From contig NZ_CAMFLA010000005.1 in the NCBI RefSeq assembly GCF_945957525.1, positions 124,001 to 188,000 on the forward strand: a DNA stretch of 64,000 nucleotides, given 5' to 3'. How positions within the stretch are numbered: position 1 is the stretch's first letter; each line of letters starts with the position of its first letter. The notes beneath the pieces are model-generated. The model made no database searches and was not told where the DNA came from. It worked only from the letters and a program-made list of their open reading frames with translations. This stretch comes from an uncultured Aquitalea sp. GTDB lineage: Bacteria > Pseudomonadota > Gammaproteobacteria > Burkholderiales > Chromobacteriaceae. Shown here one piece after another: positions 51,369 through 59,063 of this stretch. The position numbers and the translations under genes are program-made.

Positions 51369-51596
51369 CATTGGAATTCAGGCCAGCATTTCTGTTCGAA
51401 AGTGAAAAAAATCAGTAAGAAACATGTCAAAAATGTGAAAATGCTGGTAAGCGAATGGCGCTGGGCTCCTAGTGAAGATATCCAATTTTATCTTCAGCGC
51501 GCCTTCGCCTTTGTTTGAAAAAAATACATAAAAATCAATAAGTTGAGATTATTTTAAATGATTTAATTTTTGCCTGTTTTTTGCCGGTTTTTGAGA

Positions 51597-51626
51597 TTGA
51601 CAGTCGATTGAATCCACACGCATAAT
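51597..51626 (+). promoter_or_regulatory. Sigma70-type promoter of livHMGF
   Basis: TTGACA (51597-51602), an 18-base spacer and CATAAT (51621-51626). The predicted transcript start is near 51633, giving a leader of about 115 bases before livH. Confidence 0.65.
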
Positions 51627-51747
51627 CCGTGCGGCTGTCAGACAGAAGCCAACAAGCAACTGGATGGCAGTCAACAACTACAGGTGGCAAAAAAAGGGCG
51701 TAAGCCTCCCAAGCCGCTGGGTCGTTCATTCAAAGGAGATCTCCCAC

Positions 51748-52677
51748 GTGGACATTTTTATCCAACAGATCCTCAACGGACTCGTGCTGGGTAGCATTTA
51801 TGCGCTGATTGCGCTGGGCTACACCATGGTGTACGGGATCATGGGGCTCATCAACTTCGCTCACGGCGAAGTCGTGATGTTTGGCGCCATGGTAACCATC
51901 TCGGTGGTTTCCGCTCTCACCAACGCAGGCGTCAATCTGCCCGGTCCCGCACTTGTGCTGATCGGCATGCTGGTCGCCATTCCCGCATGTATGTTGCTTG
52001 GTTTCGTGATCGAGCGCGTGGCTTACCGCCCGCTGCGCGGCGCGCAACGTCTGGCTCCGCTGATTACAGCCATCGGTCTTTCGATCGTGCTGCAGCAAGT
52101 GGCCATCCTGATCTGGGGTCGCAACTACATCCCCTTCCCGCAAGTGCTCAACCACGACACCATCGACATCTTCGGCGCTACCATCACCAAACTGCAGGTG
52201 GTGATCGTCGTCATGTGCCTGGTGATCATGGCCGGCTTGCTGGTGATGGTGGAAAAAACCAAGCTGGGCCGCGCCATGCGCGCCACCAGCCAGAACCCCA
52301 CCGTAGCCGGTCTGATGGGTGTGAACGTCAACACCATCATCTCCGCTACCTTTGTTCTGGGTTCCGCGCTGGGCGCAGTTGCCGGCGTGATGGTTGCCAC
52401 CAACTATGATCAGGCCCACTACTACATGGGCTTCATGATCGGCCTCAAGGCCTTCACCGCGGCGGTGCTTGGCGGTATCGGCAACCTGGGCGGCGCAGTG
52501 GCCGGCGGCATTCTGCTGGGCATCATCGAAAGTCTCGGCGCTGGCTATATCGGCCAACTGACCGGCGGTTTCCTCGGTTCCAACTATCAGGACATCTTCG
52601 CCTTCATGGTGCTGATCCTGGTGCTGATTTTCCGTCCGTCCGGCCTGCTGGGCGAAAAAGTCGCCGACCGTGCCTGA
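51748..52677 (+). CDS. livH: Branched-chain amino acid ABC transporter permease LivH
   Basis: 309 residues from GTG 51748 with AAGGAG 9 bases upstream; earlier in-frame starts lack support. About eight transmembrane helices, with NGLVLGSIYALIALGYTMVYGI, FAHGEVVMFGA and KAFTAAVLGGIGNLGGAVAGG, the LivH hallmarks. It is the first gene of livHMGF. No livJ/livK binding-protein gene adjoins. Confidence 0.94.
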   Translation: MDIFIQQILNGLVLGSIYALIALGYTMVYGIMGLINFAHGEVVMFGAMVTISVVSALTNAGVNLPGPALVLIGMLVAIPACMLLGFVIERVAYRPLRGAQRLAPLITAIGLSIVLQQVAILIWGRNYIPFPQVLNHDTIDIFGATITKLQVVIVVMCLVIMAGLLVMVEKTKLGRAMRATSQNPTVAGLMGVNVNTIISATFVLGSALGAVAGVMVATNYDQAHYYMGFMIGLKAFTAAVLGGIGNLGGAVAGGILLGIIESLGAGYIGQLTGGFLGSNYQDIFAFMVLILVLIFRPSGLLGEKVADRA

Positions 52678-52696
52678 TCAGGGGGAGAAACTAGAC

Positions 52697-53779
52697 ATGA
52701 CCAAGGCACAAGATTCCAAAAAAGTCGGCGTGTTCATCGCGTCCGCCATCGCTCTGTGCGTACTGCCCTTCATCGTGGGCGGCTCGCTGGGCAATTCCTG
52801 GGTGCGCATCGTCGACTTCGCGCTGCTTTACGTGATGCTGGCGCTGGGCCTGAACATCGTGGTGGGCTTCGCTGGCCTGCTCGACCTGGGCTTTATCGCC
52901 TTCTACGCCGTGGGCGCTTACACCTACGCGTTGCTGAGTTCGCCGCACTTCGGCCTGCACCTGCCGTTCTACATCACGATTCCGCTGGGCGCTTTGTTCG
53001 CCGCCTTCTTCGGCATCCTGCTGGGTACGCCGGTGCTGCGACTTAAAGGCGACTACCTGGCCATCGTGACGCTGGGTTTCGGTGAAATCATCCGGATCTT
53101 CATGAACAACCTGAACGCCCCGGTGAACATCACCAACGGGCCGCAAGGTATCAACCTGATCGATCCGATCCATGTGGCCGGCGTCGACCTGGGCACGCCA
53201 ATCAGCCTGTTTGGGCTGAATCTGCCCCCGGTCTATCTGTACTACTACCTGTTCCTGGTGCTGACCGTGATCGTGGTGATCATGGCCTGGCGTCTGCAAC
53301 ATTCCCGCATCGGCCGCGCCTGGGTCGCCCTGCGCGAAGACCAGATTGCCGCTTCCGCCATGGGTATCAATATCCGCAACATCAAGCTCTTGGCCTTTGC
53401 GCTGGGCGCGCTGTCCGGTGGTGTGGCCGGCGGTCTGTTCTCCGCCTTCCAGGGCTTTGTGTCGCCGGAATCCTTCAGCTTGCTGGAGTCCATCATGATC
53501 CTGGCCATGATCGTGCTGGGCGGCATGGGCAATATCGCCGGCGTGATTCTGGGCGCCGTGGTGCTGACCATCGCGCCGGAAATCCTGCGCGACGTGATCG
53601 GTCCGCTGCAGATGAAGACCATGGGCCGCATGCTGATCGACCCGGAAAACGCTCGTATGCTGCTGTTCGGTCTCGCCATGGTGGCAATGATGCTGGTGCG
53701 TCCGGAAGGCATGCTGCCGTCCAAGCGCCGCAAGGCTGAATTCCGCGACGCCAAAGCCGCCGCAGCGCAGAAAGGTTAA
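52697..53779 (+). CDS. livM: Branched-chain amino acid ABC transporter permease LivM
   Basis: 360 residues from ATG 52697 (GGGGAGAA upstream). The second permease of the transporter: LNIVVGFAGLLDLGFIAFYAVGAY near residue 55, RLKGDYLAIVTLGFGEI and GGMGNIAGVILGAVVL are LivM signatures. It starts 19 bases after livH. Confidence 0.95.
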   Translation: MTKAQDSKKVGVFIASAIALCVLPFIVGGSLGNSWVRIVDFALLYVMLALGLNIVVGFAGLLDLGFIAFYAVGAYTYALLSSPHFGLHLPFYITIPLGALFAAFFGILLGTPVLRLKGDYLAIVTLGFGEIIRIFMNNLNAPVNITNGPQGINLIDPIHVAGVDLGTPISLFGLNLPPVYLYYYLFLVLTVIVVIMAWRLQHSRIGRAWVALREDQIAASAMGINIRNIKLLAFALGALSGGVAGGLFSAFQGFVSPESFSLLESIMILAMIVLGGMGNIAGVILGAVVLTIAPEILRDVIGPLQMKTMGRMLIDPENARMLLFGLAMVAMMLVRPEGMLPSKRRKAEFRDAKAAAAQKG

Positions 53780-53782
53780 GTC

Positions 53783-54553
53783 ATGGCTGAAGTACTGCTG
53801 AAAATCGAAGGCATTCACAAGCGCTTCGGCGGCCTGCACGCCCTGAACGACGTGGGCCTCACCATCAACAAGGGTGAAATCTACGGCTTGATCGGCCCCA
53901 ACGGCGCCGGCAAGACGACCTTGTTCAACGTATTGACCGGTCTGTACGTGCCGGATGAAGGCTCTTTCACCTTTGACGGCAAGAACCTGTTTCAGGCCAA
54001 GCCGCACATCGTGGTGGAATCCGGCATCGCCCGTACCTTCCAGAACATCCGTCTGTTTGCCGAAATGACCGCGCTGGAAAACGTGATGGTGGGTCGCCAC
54101 ATCCGTTCCAAGGCGGGGGCGCTGGGCGCCGTGCTGCGCGATCGTCGCACCCGCGAAGAAGAGCGCGCCATTGAGGCGAAGGCCTGGGAGCTGCTGGAAT
54201 ACGTCGGCATTACCGATGTGGCCGAAGAGCGCGCCCGCAACCTGTCCTACGGCCATCAGCGTCGTCTGGAGATCGCCCGCGCGCTGGCCACCGAGCCCAA
54301 GCTGCTGGCGCTGGACGAGCCGGCCGCCGGCATGAACCCGCGCGAAACCGAAGAGCTTAAGGAACTGATGAGCAAGATCGCTAAGGGCGGCGTTACCGTC
54401 CTGCTGATCGAGCACGACGTCAAGCTCATGATGGGCCTGTGCGACCGCATCGCGGTACTGGACTACGGCAAGAAGATTGCCGAAGGCGTACCGGAAGAAG
54501 TGCGTCGTAATCCGAAGGTCATCGAGGCGTATTTGGGAGCGGCACACGCATGA
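53783..54553 (+). CDS. livG: ABC transporter ATP-binding protein LivG
   Basis: 256 residues. Walker A GPNGAGKTT, the ARTFQNIRLF Q-loop region, signature LSYGHQRRLEIARAL and Walker B LLALDEPAAGMN are present. The C-terminal EAYLGA is typical of LivG. It powers the LivHM pore together with LivF and starts 3 bases after livM. Confidence 0.95.
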   Translation: MAEVLLKIEGIHKRFGGLHALNDVGLTINKGEIYGLIGPNGAGKTTLFNVLTGLYVPDEGSFTFDGKNLFQAKPHIVVESGIARTFQNIRLFAEMTALENVMVGRHIRSKAGALGAVLRDRRTREEERAIEAKAWELLEYVGITDVAEERARNLSYGHQRRLEIARALATEPKLLALDEPAAGMNPRETEELKELMSKIAKGGVTVLLIEHDVKLMMGLCDRIAVLDYGKKIAEGVPEEVRRNPKVIEAYLGAAHA

Positions 54554-55260
54554 GTCTCTTGGAAGTCAAAAACCTGCAAGTGGCCTATGGCGGCATTCAG
54601 GCCGTCAAAGGGGTGGATTTTCACATCAACCAGGGCGAGTTGGTCACCCTGATCGGCGCCAACGGCGCCGGCAAGACCACCACCCTGAAAACCCTGGTGG
54701 GCATGGTCAAGCCGTCCGGCGGCTCCATTACTTATGATGGCAAGGCCAACGGCACGATCCCTTCGTACGATTACGTGCGCCATGGTCTGGTGATGGTGCC
54801 GGAAGGTCGCGGCATTTTCGCCAAGCTGACGGTGGAAGAAAACCTGCAAATGGGCGCGTACTACCGTAACGACCCGGCAGCCATCCAGAGTGAAATCGAG
54901 CGCGTATACGAACTGTTCCCGCGCCTGAAAGAGCGTTATAAGCAGCTGGCCGGCACGCTGTCCGGCGGCGAGCAGCAAATGGTGGCCATGGGCCGCGCCA
55001 TGCTGTCCAAGCCCAAGCTGCTTTTGCTGGATGAACCGTCCATGGGCCTGGCGCCGATCATCGTGGAAAAGATCTTCGAGATCATCCAGATGATTGCCAA
55101 GGAAGGCGTGACCATGCTGCTGGTAGAGCAAAACGCCAAGCTGGCGCTGGAAGTTTCCCAGCGCGGTTATGTGATGGAAAGCGGCAAGATCACCATGAGT
55201 GGTCCGGCTCGCGAACTGCTCGACGACGAACGCGTGCGCAACGCCTACCTCGGTGAGTAA
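54550..55260 (+). CDS. livF: ABC transporter ATP-binding protein LivF
   Basis: 236 residues, start overlapping the livG stop by 4 bases (ATGA). Walker A GANGAGKTT, VPEGRGIF, signature LSGGEQQMVAMGRAM and Walker B LLLLDEPSMGLAP are the LivF set. It is the last gene of the operon; the terminator lies inside the following ORF. Confidence 0.95.
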   Translation: MSLLEVKNLQVAYGGIQAVKGVDFHINQGELVTLIGANGAGKTTTLKTLVGMVKPSGGSITYDGKANGTIPSYDYVRHGLVMVPEGRGIFAKLTVEENLQMGAYYRNDPAAIQSEIERVYELFPRLKERYKQLAGTLSGGEQQMVAMGRAMLSKPKLLLLDEPSMGLAPIIVEKIFEIIQMIAKEGVTMLLVEQNAKLALEVSQRGYVMESGKITMSGPARELLDDERVRNAYLGE

Positions 55261-55276
55261 GCCAAAAGAGTCTTGA

Positions 55277-56056
55277 ATGACAGCAACGATTAGCCCCGAA
55301 GTACTGGTTCACCAGCTCTTCGGGGCCTTTTTATTGCCCCCCTTCGTTTTCCTGCTGCCGCTGCTGTTTGGCCTGTGGCTGAAGCGTCGGCGGCCTCGCG
55401 TCGGCGCGATGTTTATCGCCGCTGCCATCTTGCTGGCCTATGTCTTGTCCATTCCCCGGACCGCGATGTGGCTTAGTGCCGGTCTTGAGCGCTATCCCGT
55501 TGTGCAGATGGAGGAAATGGCGAAGGTACAGGCTATCGTTGTGCTGGGCGGCGGTAAAAAGCCCGCACCGGAATATGGTCGCAGCGAGCCCAGCGCGGAC
55601 ACGCTGTCCCGCTTGCGTTATGCCGCCCATCTTGCGCGACGCACCGGCTTGCCCTTGCTGGTAAGCGGCGGCGCGCCAATCGGTGGCGAGGCTGAGGCCC
55701 GCGTGATGGCGAGGACGTTGGCCGAAGACTACGGCATCAAAGCGCGTTGGGTGGAGGACCAATCCGCCACCACGCTGGAGAATGCGCGTTTCAGCTCCCG
55801 CCTGCTGGCGGCGGACGGTATAGGCCGCATCGCGCTGGTGAGTCAGGGTTGGCATTTACGCCGTGCCGAGCCGTTTTTCGAACAGACGGGACTGACGGTG
55901 TTACCTGCGCCCACCGGTTTTGTGCGTTATGACGGTGAGGGCCTGCTCTGGTACATTCCACAAGGGCGCGCCATGCAGGAATGCCATTCCGCCTTGCGGG
56001 AGTGGGTGGGCATCCTGTTCTATGGCGTGCGCGACAAGTTGCGCGCCGTCTTCTAG
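55277..56056 (+). CDS. YdcF/ElyC/SanA-like (DUF218) membrane protein
   Basis: 259 residues. Two N-terminal transmembrane helices (about 12-33 and 41-60) are followed by a cytoplasmic or periplasmic DUF218 domain: AIVVLGGGKKP, LPLLVSGGAP, ARTLAEDYGIKARWVEDQSATTLENARF and ALVSQGWHLRRA. The closest pattern is ElyC, a factor in peptidoglycan/lipid-carrier metabolism, and YdcF. The livF terminator overlaps codons 6-19, so the start at 55277 means translation runs through a terminator. TTGGCCGAAG at 55718 encodes Leu-Ala-Glu. Confidence 0.8.
   Translation: MTATISPEVLVHQLFGAFLLPPFVFLLPLLFGLWLKRRRPRVGAMFIAAAILLAYVLSIPRTAMWLSAGLERYPVVQMEEMAKVQAIVVLGGGKKPAPEYGRSEPSADTLSRLRYAAHLARRTGLPLLVSGGAPIGGEAEARVMARTLAEDYGIKARWVEDQSATTLENARFSSRLLAADGIGRIALVSQGWHLRRAEPFFEQTGLTVLPAPTGFVRYDGEGLLWYIPQGRAMQECHSALREWVGILFYGVRDKLRAVF
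55293..55332 (+). terminator. Intrinsic terminator of the liv operon inside the next CDS
   Basis: GCCCCGAAG (55293-55301) pairs with CTTCGGGGC (55318-55326), with an inner CTGG/CCAG stem, followed by CTTTTTATT. It starts 33 bases after livF and 16 bases after the ATG of the YdcF-like gene. Confidence 0.8.
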
Positions 56057-56151
56057 CCGCAGCAAGTCTCTTCGTTTTTTCAGCATATCCGGCTCGCGGA
56101 CTGTCAGCATGTCTCAACGACGGTTGGCCGCTGGCCTGTAAGGAATCCGCC

Positions 56152-56901
56152 ATGCAGACGGGCGCCATCATCATCGGTGACGAACTCTTGTCCGGCAAAC
56201 GCCAGGACAAGCACATGGCTACGCTGATCCGCCTGTTGGCGGCGCGTGGCATGAAACTCGGTTGGGTCGAGTATGTGGGCGACGACCCGGCGCGCATTAC
56301 TGCCAGCCTCGCGCGTGCTTTTGCCGGCGACGATCTGGTGTTCAGTTTCGGCGGTATTGGCGCCACGCCGGACGATCACACCCGCGCTTGCGCCGCCGAG
56401 GCCTTGGGTTTGCCGCTGGAGGTGCATCCGGAAGCGCGGGCGCTGATTGAAGGCCGCTTTGGCGCCGAGGCTTATCCGCACCGTATCAATATGGGTAATT
56501 TCCCTATCGGTAGTCGGTTGATTCCCAATCCGGTGAATCAGATGGCGGGGTTTTCACACGGTCATGTCCATTTTGTGCCGGGTTTTCCCTCCATGGCCTG
56601 GCCGATGGTGGAGTGGGTGTTGGACACCTTCTACCCGCATTTGCGCAATGATCAGCCTGATGTCGAGGCCAACATCATTGCCGTCAACGCACGCGAGGGC
56701 GATCTGATCACGCTGATGCAGACGTTTGCCGAACGCTACCCGGCGCTGCGTTTGTCCAGCCTGCCCAATTTTGGCAATGACGCCATTCCGCAGATGCATA
56801 TCGAGTTTGGTTTCAGCGGGCAGCCCGCACTGGTGCAAATGGCCATGAGTGAATTCCGCAAAGCCTTGCAGGAGATGGGCTACGAGTTGCGCGAGAAGTA
56901 A
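56152..56901 (+). CDS. CinA N-terminal-like molybdopterin-binding-fold protein
   Basis: 249 residues from ATG 56152 (AAGGAA 7 bases upstream). The N-terminal IIIGDELLSGKRQDKH and FSFGGIGATPDDHTR segments are those of the MoaB/MogA-like domain at the N-terminus of CinA (COG1058). The C-terminal nicotinamide-nucleotide amidase domain of full CinA is absent. It may be a pyrophosphatase or be cofactor-related; the competence link of the name is historical. It is 95 bases downstream of the YdcF-like gene. Confidence 0.82.
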   Translation: MQTGAIIIGDELLSGKRQDKHMATLIRLLAARGMKLGWVEYVGDDPARITASLARAFAGDDLVFSFGGIGATPDDHTRACAAEALGLPLEVHPEARALIEGRFGAEAYPHRINMGNFPIGSRLIPNPVNQMAGFSHGHVHFVPGFPSMAWPMVEWVLDTFYPHLRNDQPDVEANIIAVNAREGDLITLMQTFAERYPALRLSSLPNFGNDAIPQMHIEFGFSGQPALVQMAMSEFRKALQEMGYELREK

Positions 56902-57025
56902 GAGGCTAAACTCTTATTTCTTGGATATGGGTAAATATAGTTAATTTCAATATGTTTGCTTTTGATTTTTTGTTTGATTTGTAATTTTATTGGCTGGAAA
57001 ATTCAAATTTATTTAATTTGTCGAG

Positions 57026-57865
57026 GTGTTGGTTTTGGTGAGAAATATCTGCCTGTTATCATGTTTTGCTGCTAGTCATGTTTTTGCGGAAGCTGTTTCT
57101 CCAGAAGTTCAGGAGAGGGCTATGGCTCTTACGGAGAAAATAATAGCGGAGCAACTTGAGGATGCGGAAAGAGATGGTGGCGGCAAGGCGGAAAATTTTT
57201 CACTGGTTATGAGCCGTTTTTATAATTGGATGCCTGATCCGAGTGAGGTCAGCTTCTGGCGGGGGTATGGGGCTTTTCTGAAGGTAAATAAAACCCTTCA
57301 GCTGCAGTACAACCTATCAGTGCATGGTGTAAAGGTGCAGCCTAAGTTCGATATATTTACATATCAGTACCAAGTGACCAACCCTGGTGGCGAGTACTCA
57401 TATCCAAAACCGGTTATGGTTTGGTCGAGCGGTGGTGAGTATCTAAGACTTGATGGAGATAGATTTTATCGTCAGCATGATGTTTCGCTTTTGGGGCTGG
57501 TTTCTATCGCGGAGTTTAGAGGGGTGGGGCGTGATGATTTTTCGGTGTATGGGACTGATTATTTGAATGTTTCATCAAGAGGAAATGTTTTCTCCTACCG
57601 GCAAGCGTTAAGAAATAATGCTTCATCGGAGAGGGAGTATCGAGAGGAAACTTGTAGGCAAGTTAAGGAAGTAAAGGCTTCGGATATTGGATATGGACTG
57701 AGTGGTTCAGCTTTTTTGTATCGGTGTGCTGGGTTGCAGGGGTTAACTATGATGCGTGCTTATCTTAAGCAATATGGTTGGTTTTTGGTCTTGTCTTACC
57801 AATTATCTGGGTCTTCTGAAGTAAAATTCAAATACTCACGATTTTCAGCTGTTGTTTTCAAGTAG
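57026..57865 (+). CDS. AT-rich orphan secreted protein
   Basis: 279 residues, not recognised. The N-terminus is a signal peptide (hydrophobic LLSCFAASHVFA, cut likely before EAV). The mature protein is beta-rich with many aromatic residues and one pair of cysteines (ETCRQ and YRCAG) that could form a disulphide. The start is uncertain: GTG at 57026 or 57038, with GAGG just upstream. Codon use and base composition (visibly AT-rich, including the 120 bases before it) differ sharply from its neighbours, which suggests recent gain. A strong terminator follows. Confidence 0.7.
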   Translation: MLVLVRNICLLSCFAASHVFAEAVSPEVQERAMALTEKIIAEQLEDAERDGGGKAENFSLVMSRFYNWMPDPSEVSFWRGYGAFLKVNKTLQLQYNLSVHGVKVQPKFDIFTYQYQVTNPGGEYSYPKPVMVWSSGGEYLRLDGDRFYRQHDVSLLGLVSIAEFRGVGRDDFSVYGTDYLNVSSRGNVFSYRQALRNNASSEREYREETCRQVKEVKASDIGYGLSGSAFLYRCAGLQGLTMMRAYLKQYGWFLVLSYQLSGSSEVKFKYSRFSAVVFK

Positions 57866-57890
57866 ATTAAACCAGATAGTATCTGACATA

Positions 57891-57929
57891 AACAGGGCGA
57901 CTTCCGCGGATGCGGATGTCGCCCTGTTT
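57891..57929 (+). terminator. Strong terminator after the orphan gene
   Basis: AACAGGGCGAC (57891-57901) pairs with GTCGCCCTGTT (57918-57928), with an inner CCGC/GCGG stem, followed by TGTCTTT. The stem is GC-rich like the host, so it may belong to the ancestral locus. Confidence 0.85.
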
Positions 57930-58209
57930 GTCTTTGTGGGCCGATGGCCGTTTGAATTGTCCGGAGCGTGGAGGCGGGTGGCCGCGGGGGCGGGGCCGGG
58001 TAGGCCCCTGTTCAGCCCAGCCGGGTGAGTGCCGGCCGGTGGTCAGCGGGCGGGTTGGCCTGCTGTCTGCCGGTGTCTTTGTCCTTGCAAACAGCTTACG
58101 GGCAGTAGATGGGAAGAGGCTTTTCAAATAAGGCGTCGCTTAGTCTTGATGAGAAGATTATTCTTCAATATTGTCTTTATTGTGATGAATCTTCTTTTGG
58201 TATGTGCAA
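57930..58209. other. 280-base gap upstream of the Lrp gene
   Basis: No gene seen; a minus-strand ORF here has no conserved features. Near the right end lies the dyad GAAGA-TTAT-TCTTC (58153-58166), 43 bases before the Lrp start, with an AT-rich stretch around it. This is a plausible Lrp-type autoregulatory site. Confidence 0.4.
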
Positions 58210-58680
58210 ATGGAAAATCAAGAGCCCTTAAGCAGCCTGGACAGGAAGATCCTGCGCGAGCTGCAAAAAAATGCCCGGCTGTCCAATGCGGAGTTGGCCG
58301 AACGGGTCGGCATGTCGGCTTCGGCCTGCTGGAACCATACCCGGCGGTTGGAGGAGGGCGGCTACATTACCGGTTATGTGGCCCTGGTGGACCAGCGCAA
58401 GCTGGGGCTGCCGGATACGGTGCTGATCGAGGTAACACTCAATGCGCATGAGGAGGACACGCTGGCGCGCTTCGGCGAGGAGCTGGCGGCCCTGCCGGAA
58501 GTGCTGGAGGCGCATCTGGTGTCCGGCGAGTACGACTACCTCATCAAGGTGGCGGTGGACGGCACGGCAGGCTACGAGCGTTTCTTGCGCGAGAAGCTGT
58601 ATCGCATCTCCGGCATCCGCCACAGTAGATCGTTGTTTGCCTTGCGTTGCATGAAGTACACACCGTCAGTGCAAGCCTGA
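58210..58680 (+). CDS. Lrp/AsnC family transcriptional regulator
   Basis: 156 residues from ATG 58210. The N-terminal helix-turn-helix (LDRKILRELQKNARLSNAELAERVGMSASACWNHTRRLEEGGYI) is followed by the RAM ligand-binding domain (TVLIEVTLNAHEEDTLARF; SGEYDYLIKVAV; RHSRSLFAL). Such regulators sense amino acids. The ribosome site is weak. Its targets are unknown; the AST and liv operons within 14 kb are amino-acid genes but are not adjacent. Confidence 0.9.
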   Translation: MENQEPLSSLDRKILRELQKNARLSNAELAERVGMSASACWNHTRRLEEGGYITGYVALVDQRKLGLPDTVLIEVTLNAHEEDTLARFGEELAALPEVLEAHLVSGEYDYLIKVAVDGTAGYERFLREKLYRISGIRHSRSLFALRCMKYTPSVQA

Positions 58681-59061
58681 TGTCGCGACATTTATTGCCC
58701 AGAGCGCGCCGTTGTTTTGCAGGATTGAAGCCTGCGCGTCGCCAGCTGGCATGAATCGCTTTCCTGGTGAGTTTTGTGAGTAAGAAATGAGAATTAATTG
58801 CGCGGTTTCTATCGTTTTTGACATTTCTTGCAAATCAAGCAATTGTTTGAATTTGCGGGGGAATAACGCGTCAATGGTACCGGTGGGGATGGGGCTGTCA
58901 GTTTTGGCGAAGGGCGAGATGCGGTAGTGGTGTGAGCCAGTCAGCTTTTGATGACGATCAAATTTCAGTGGTGGGGGCGTCTATATCATGGCGCCCATGT
59001 CATGGCCCGGCCAATGTGTCGGGCCATTCATTTTGAATCCCACCACCACCCACCATCTGAA
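58681..59061. other. 381-base gap upstream of the chemoreceptor
   Basis: No gene seen. The middle is AT-rich; TTGACA occurs near 58828 but no good -10 follows, and no sigma28-type promoter was found. The right end forms the long leader structure listed separately. Confidence 0.4.
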
Positions 59062-59063
59062 AT
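58962..59063 (+). promoter_or_regulatory. Long-range leader stem covering the chemoreceptor start
   Basis: Bases 58962-58977 (ATTTCAGTGGTGGGGG) pair with 59046-59063 through about 15-16 base pairs with one or two bulges; the far arm ends inside the ATG at 59062. Between them ATGGCCCG (59002-59009) pairs with CGGGCCAT (59020-59027), and ATGG/CCAT forms a small third stem near 58988-58998. No Shine-Dalgarno sequence is visible. It would hide the start codon when folded. Confidence 0.45.

Larger units (their letters stand above)
50921..51596. other. Long gap between astB and livH
   Basis: No gene can be supported. The left half is GC-rich and holds TTGGCCGAAG (51057). From about 51280 the composition turns strongly AT-rich. 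A perfect palindrome CGAACATA-G-TATGTTCG lies at 51352-51368, and a TTGTATACAT word at about 51331. Short ORFs on both strands show no conserved features. Confidence 0.5.

Noticed and set aside
57867-58127. 86-codon minus-strand ORF before the Lrp gene
   Set aside because: Pro/Arg-rich translation crossing a strong terminator; no ribosome site.
58681-58950. Sigma28 (flagellar) promoter for the chemoreceptor
   Set aside because: No TAAA-N15-GCCGATAA-like pair was found.
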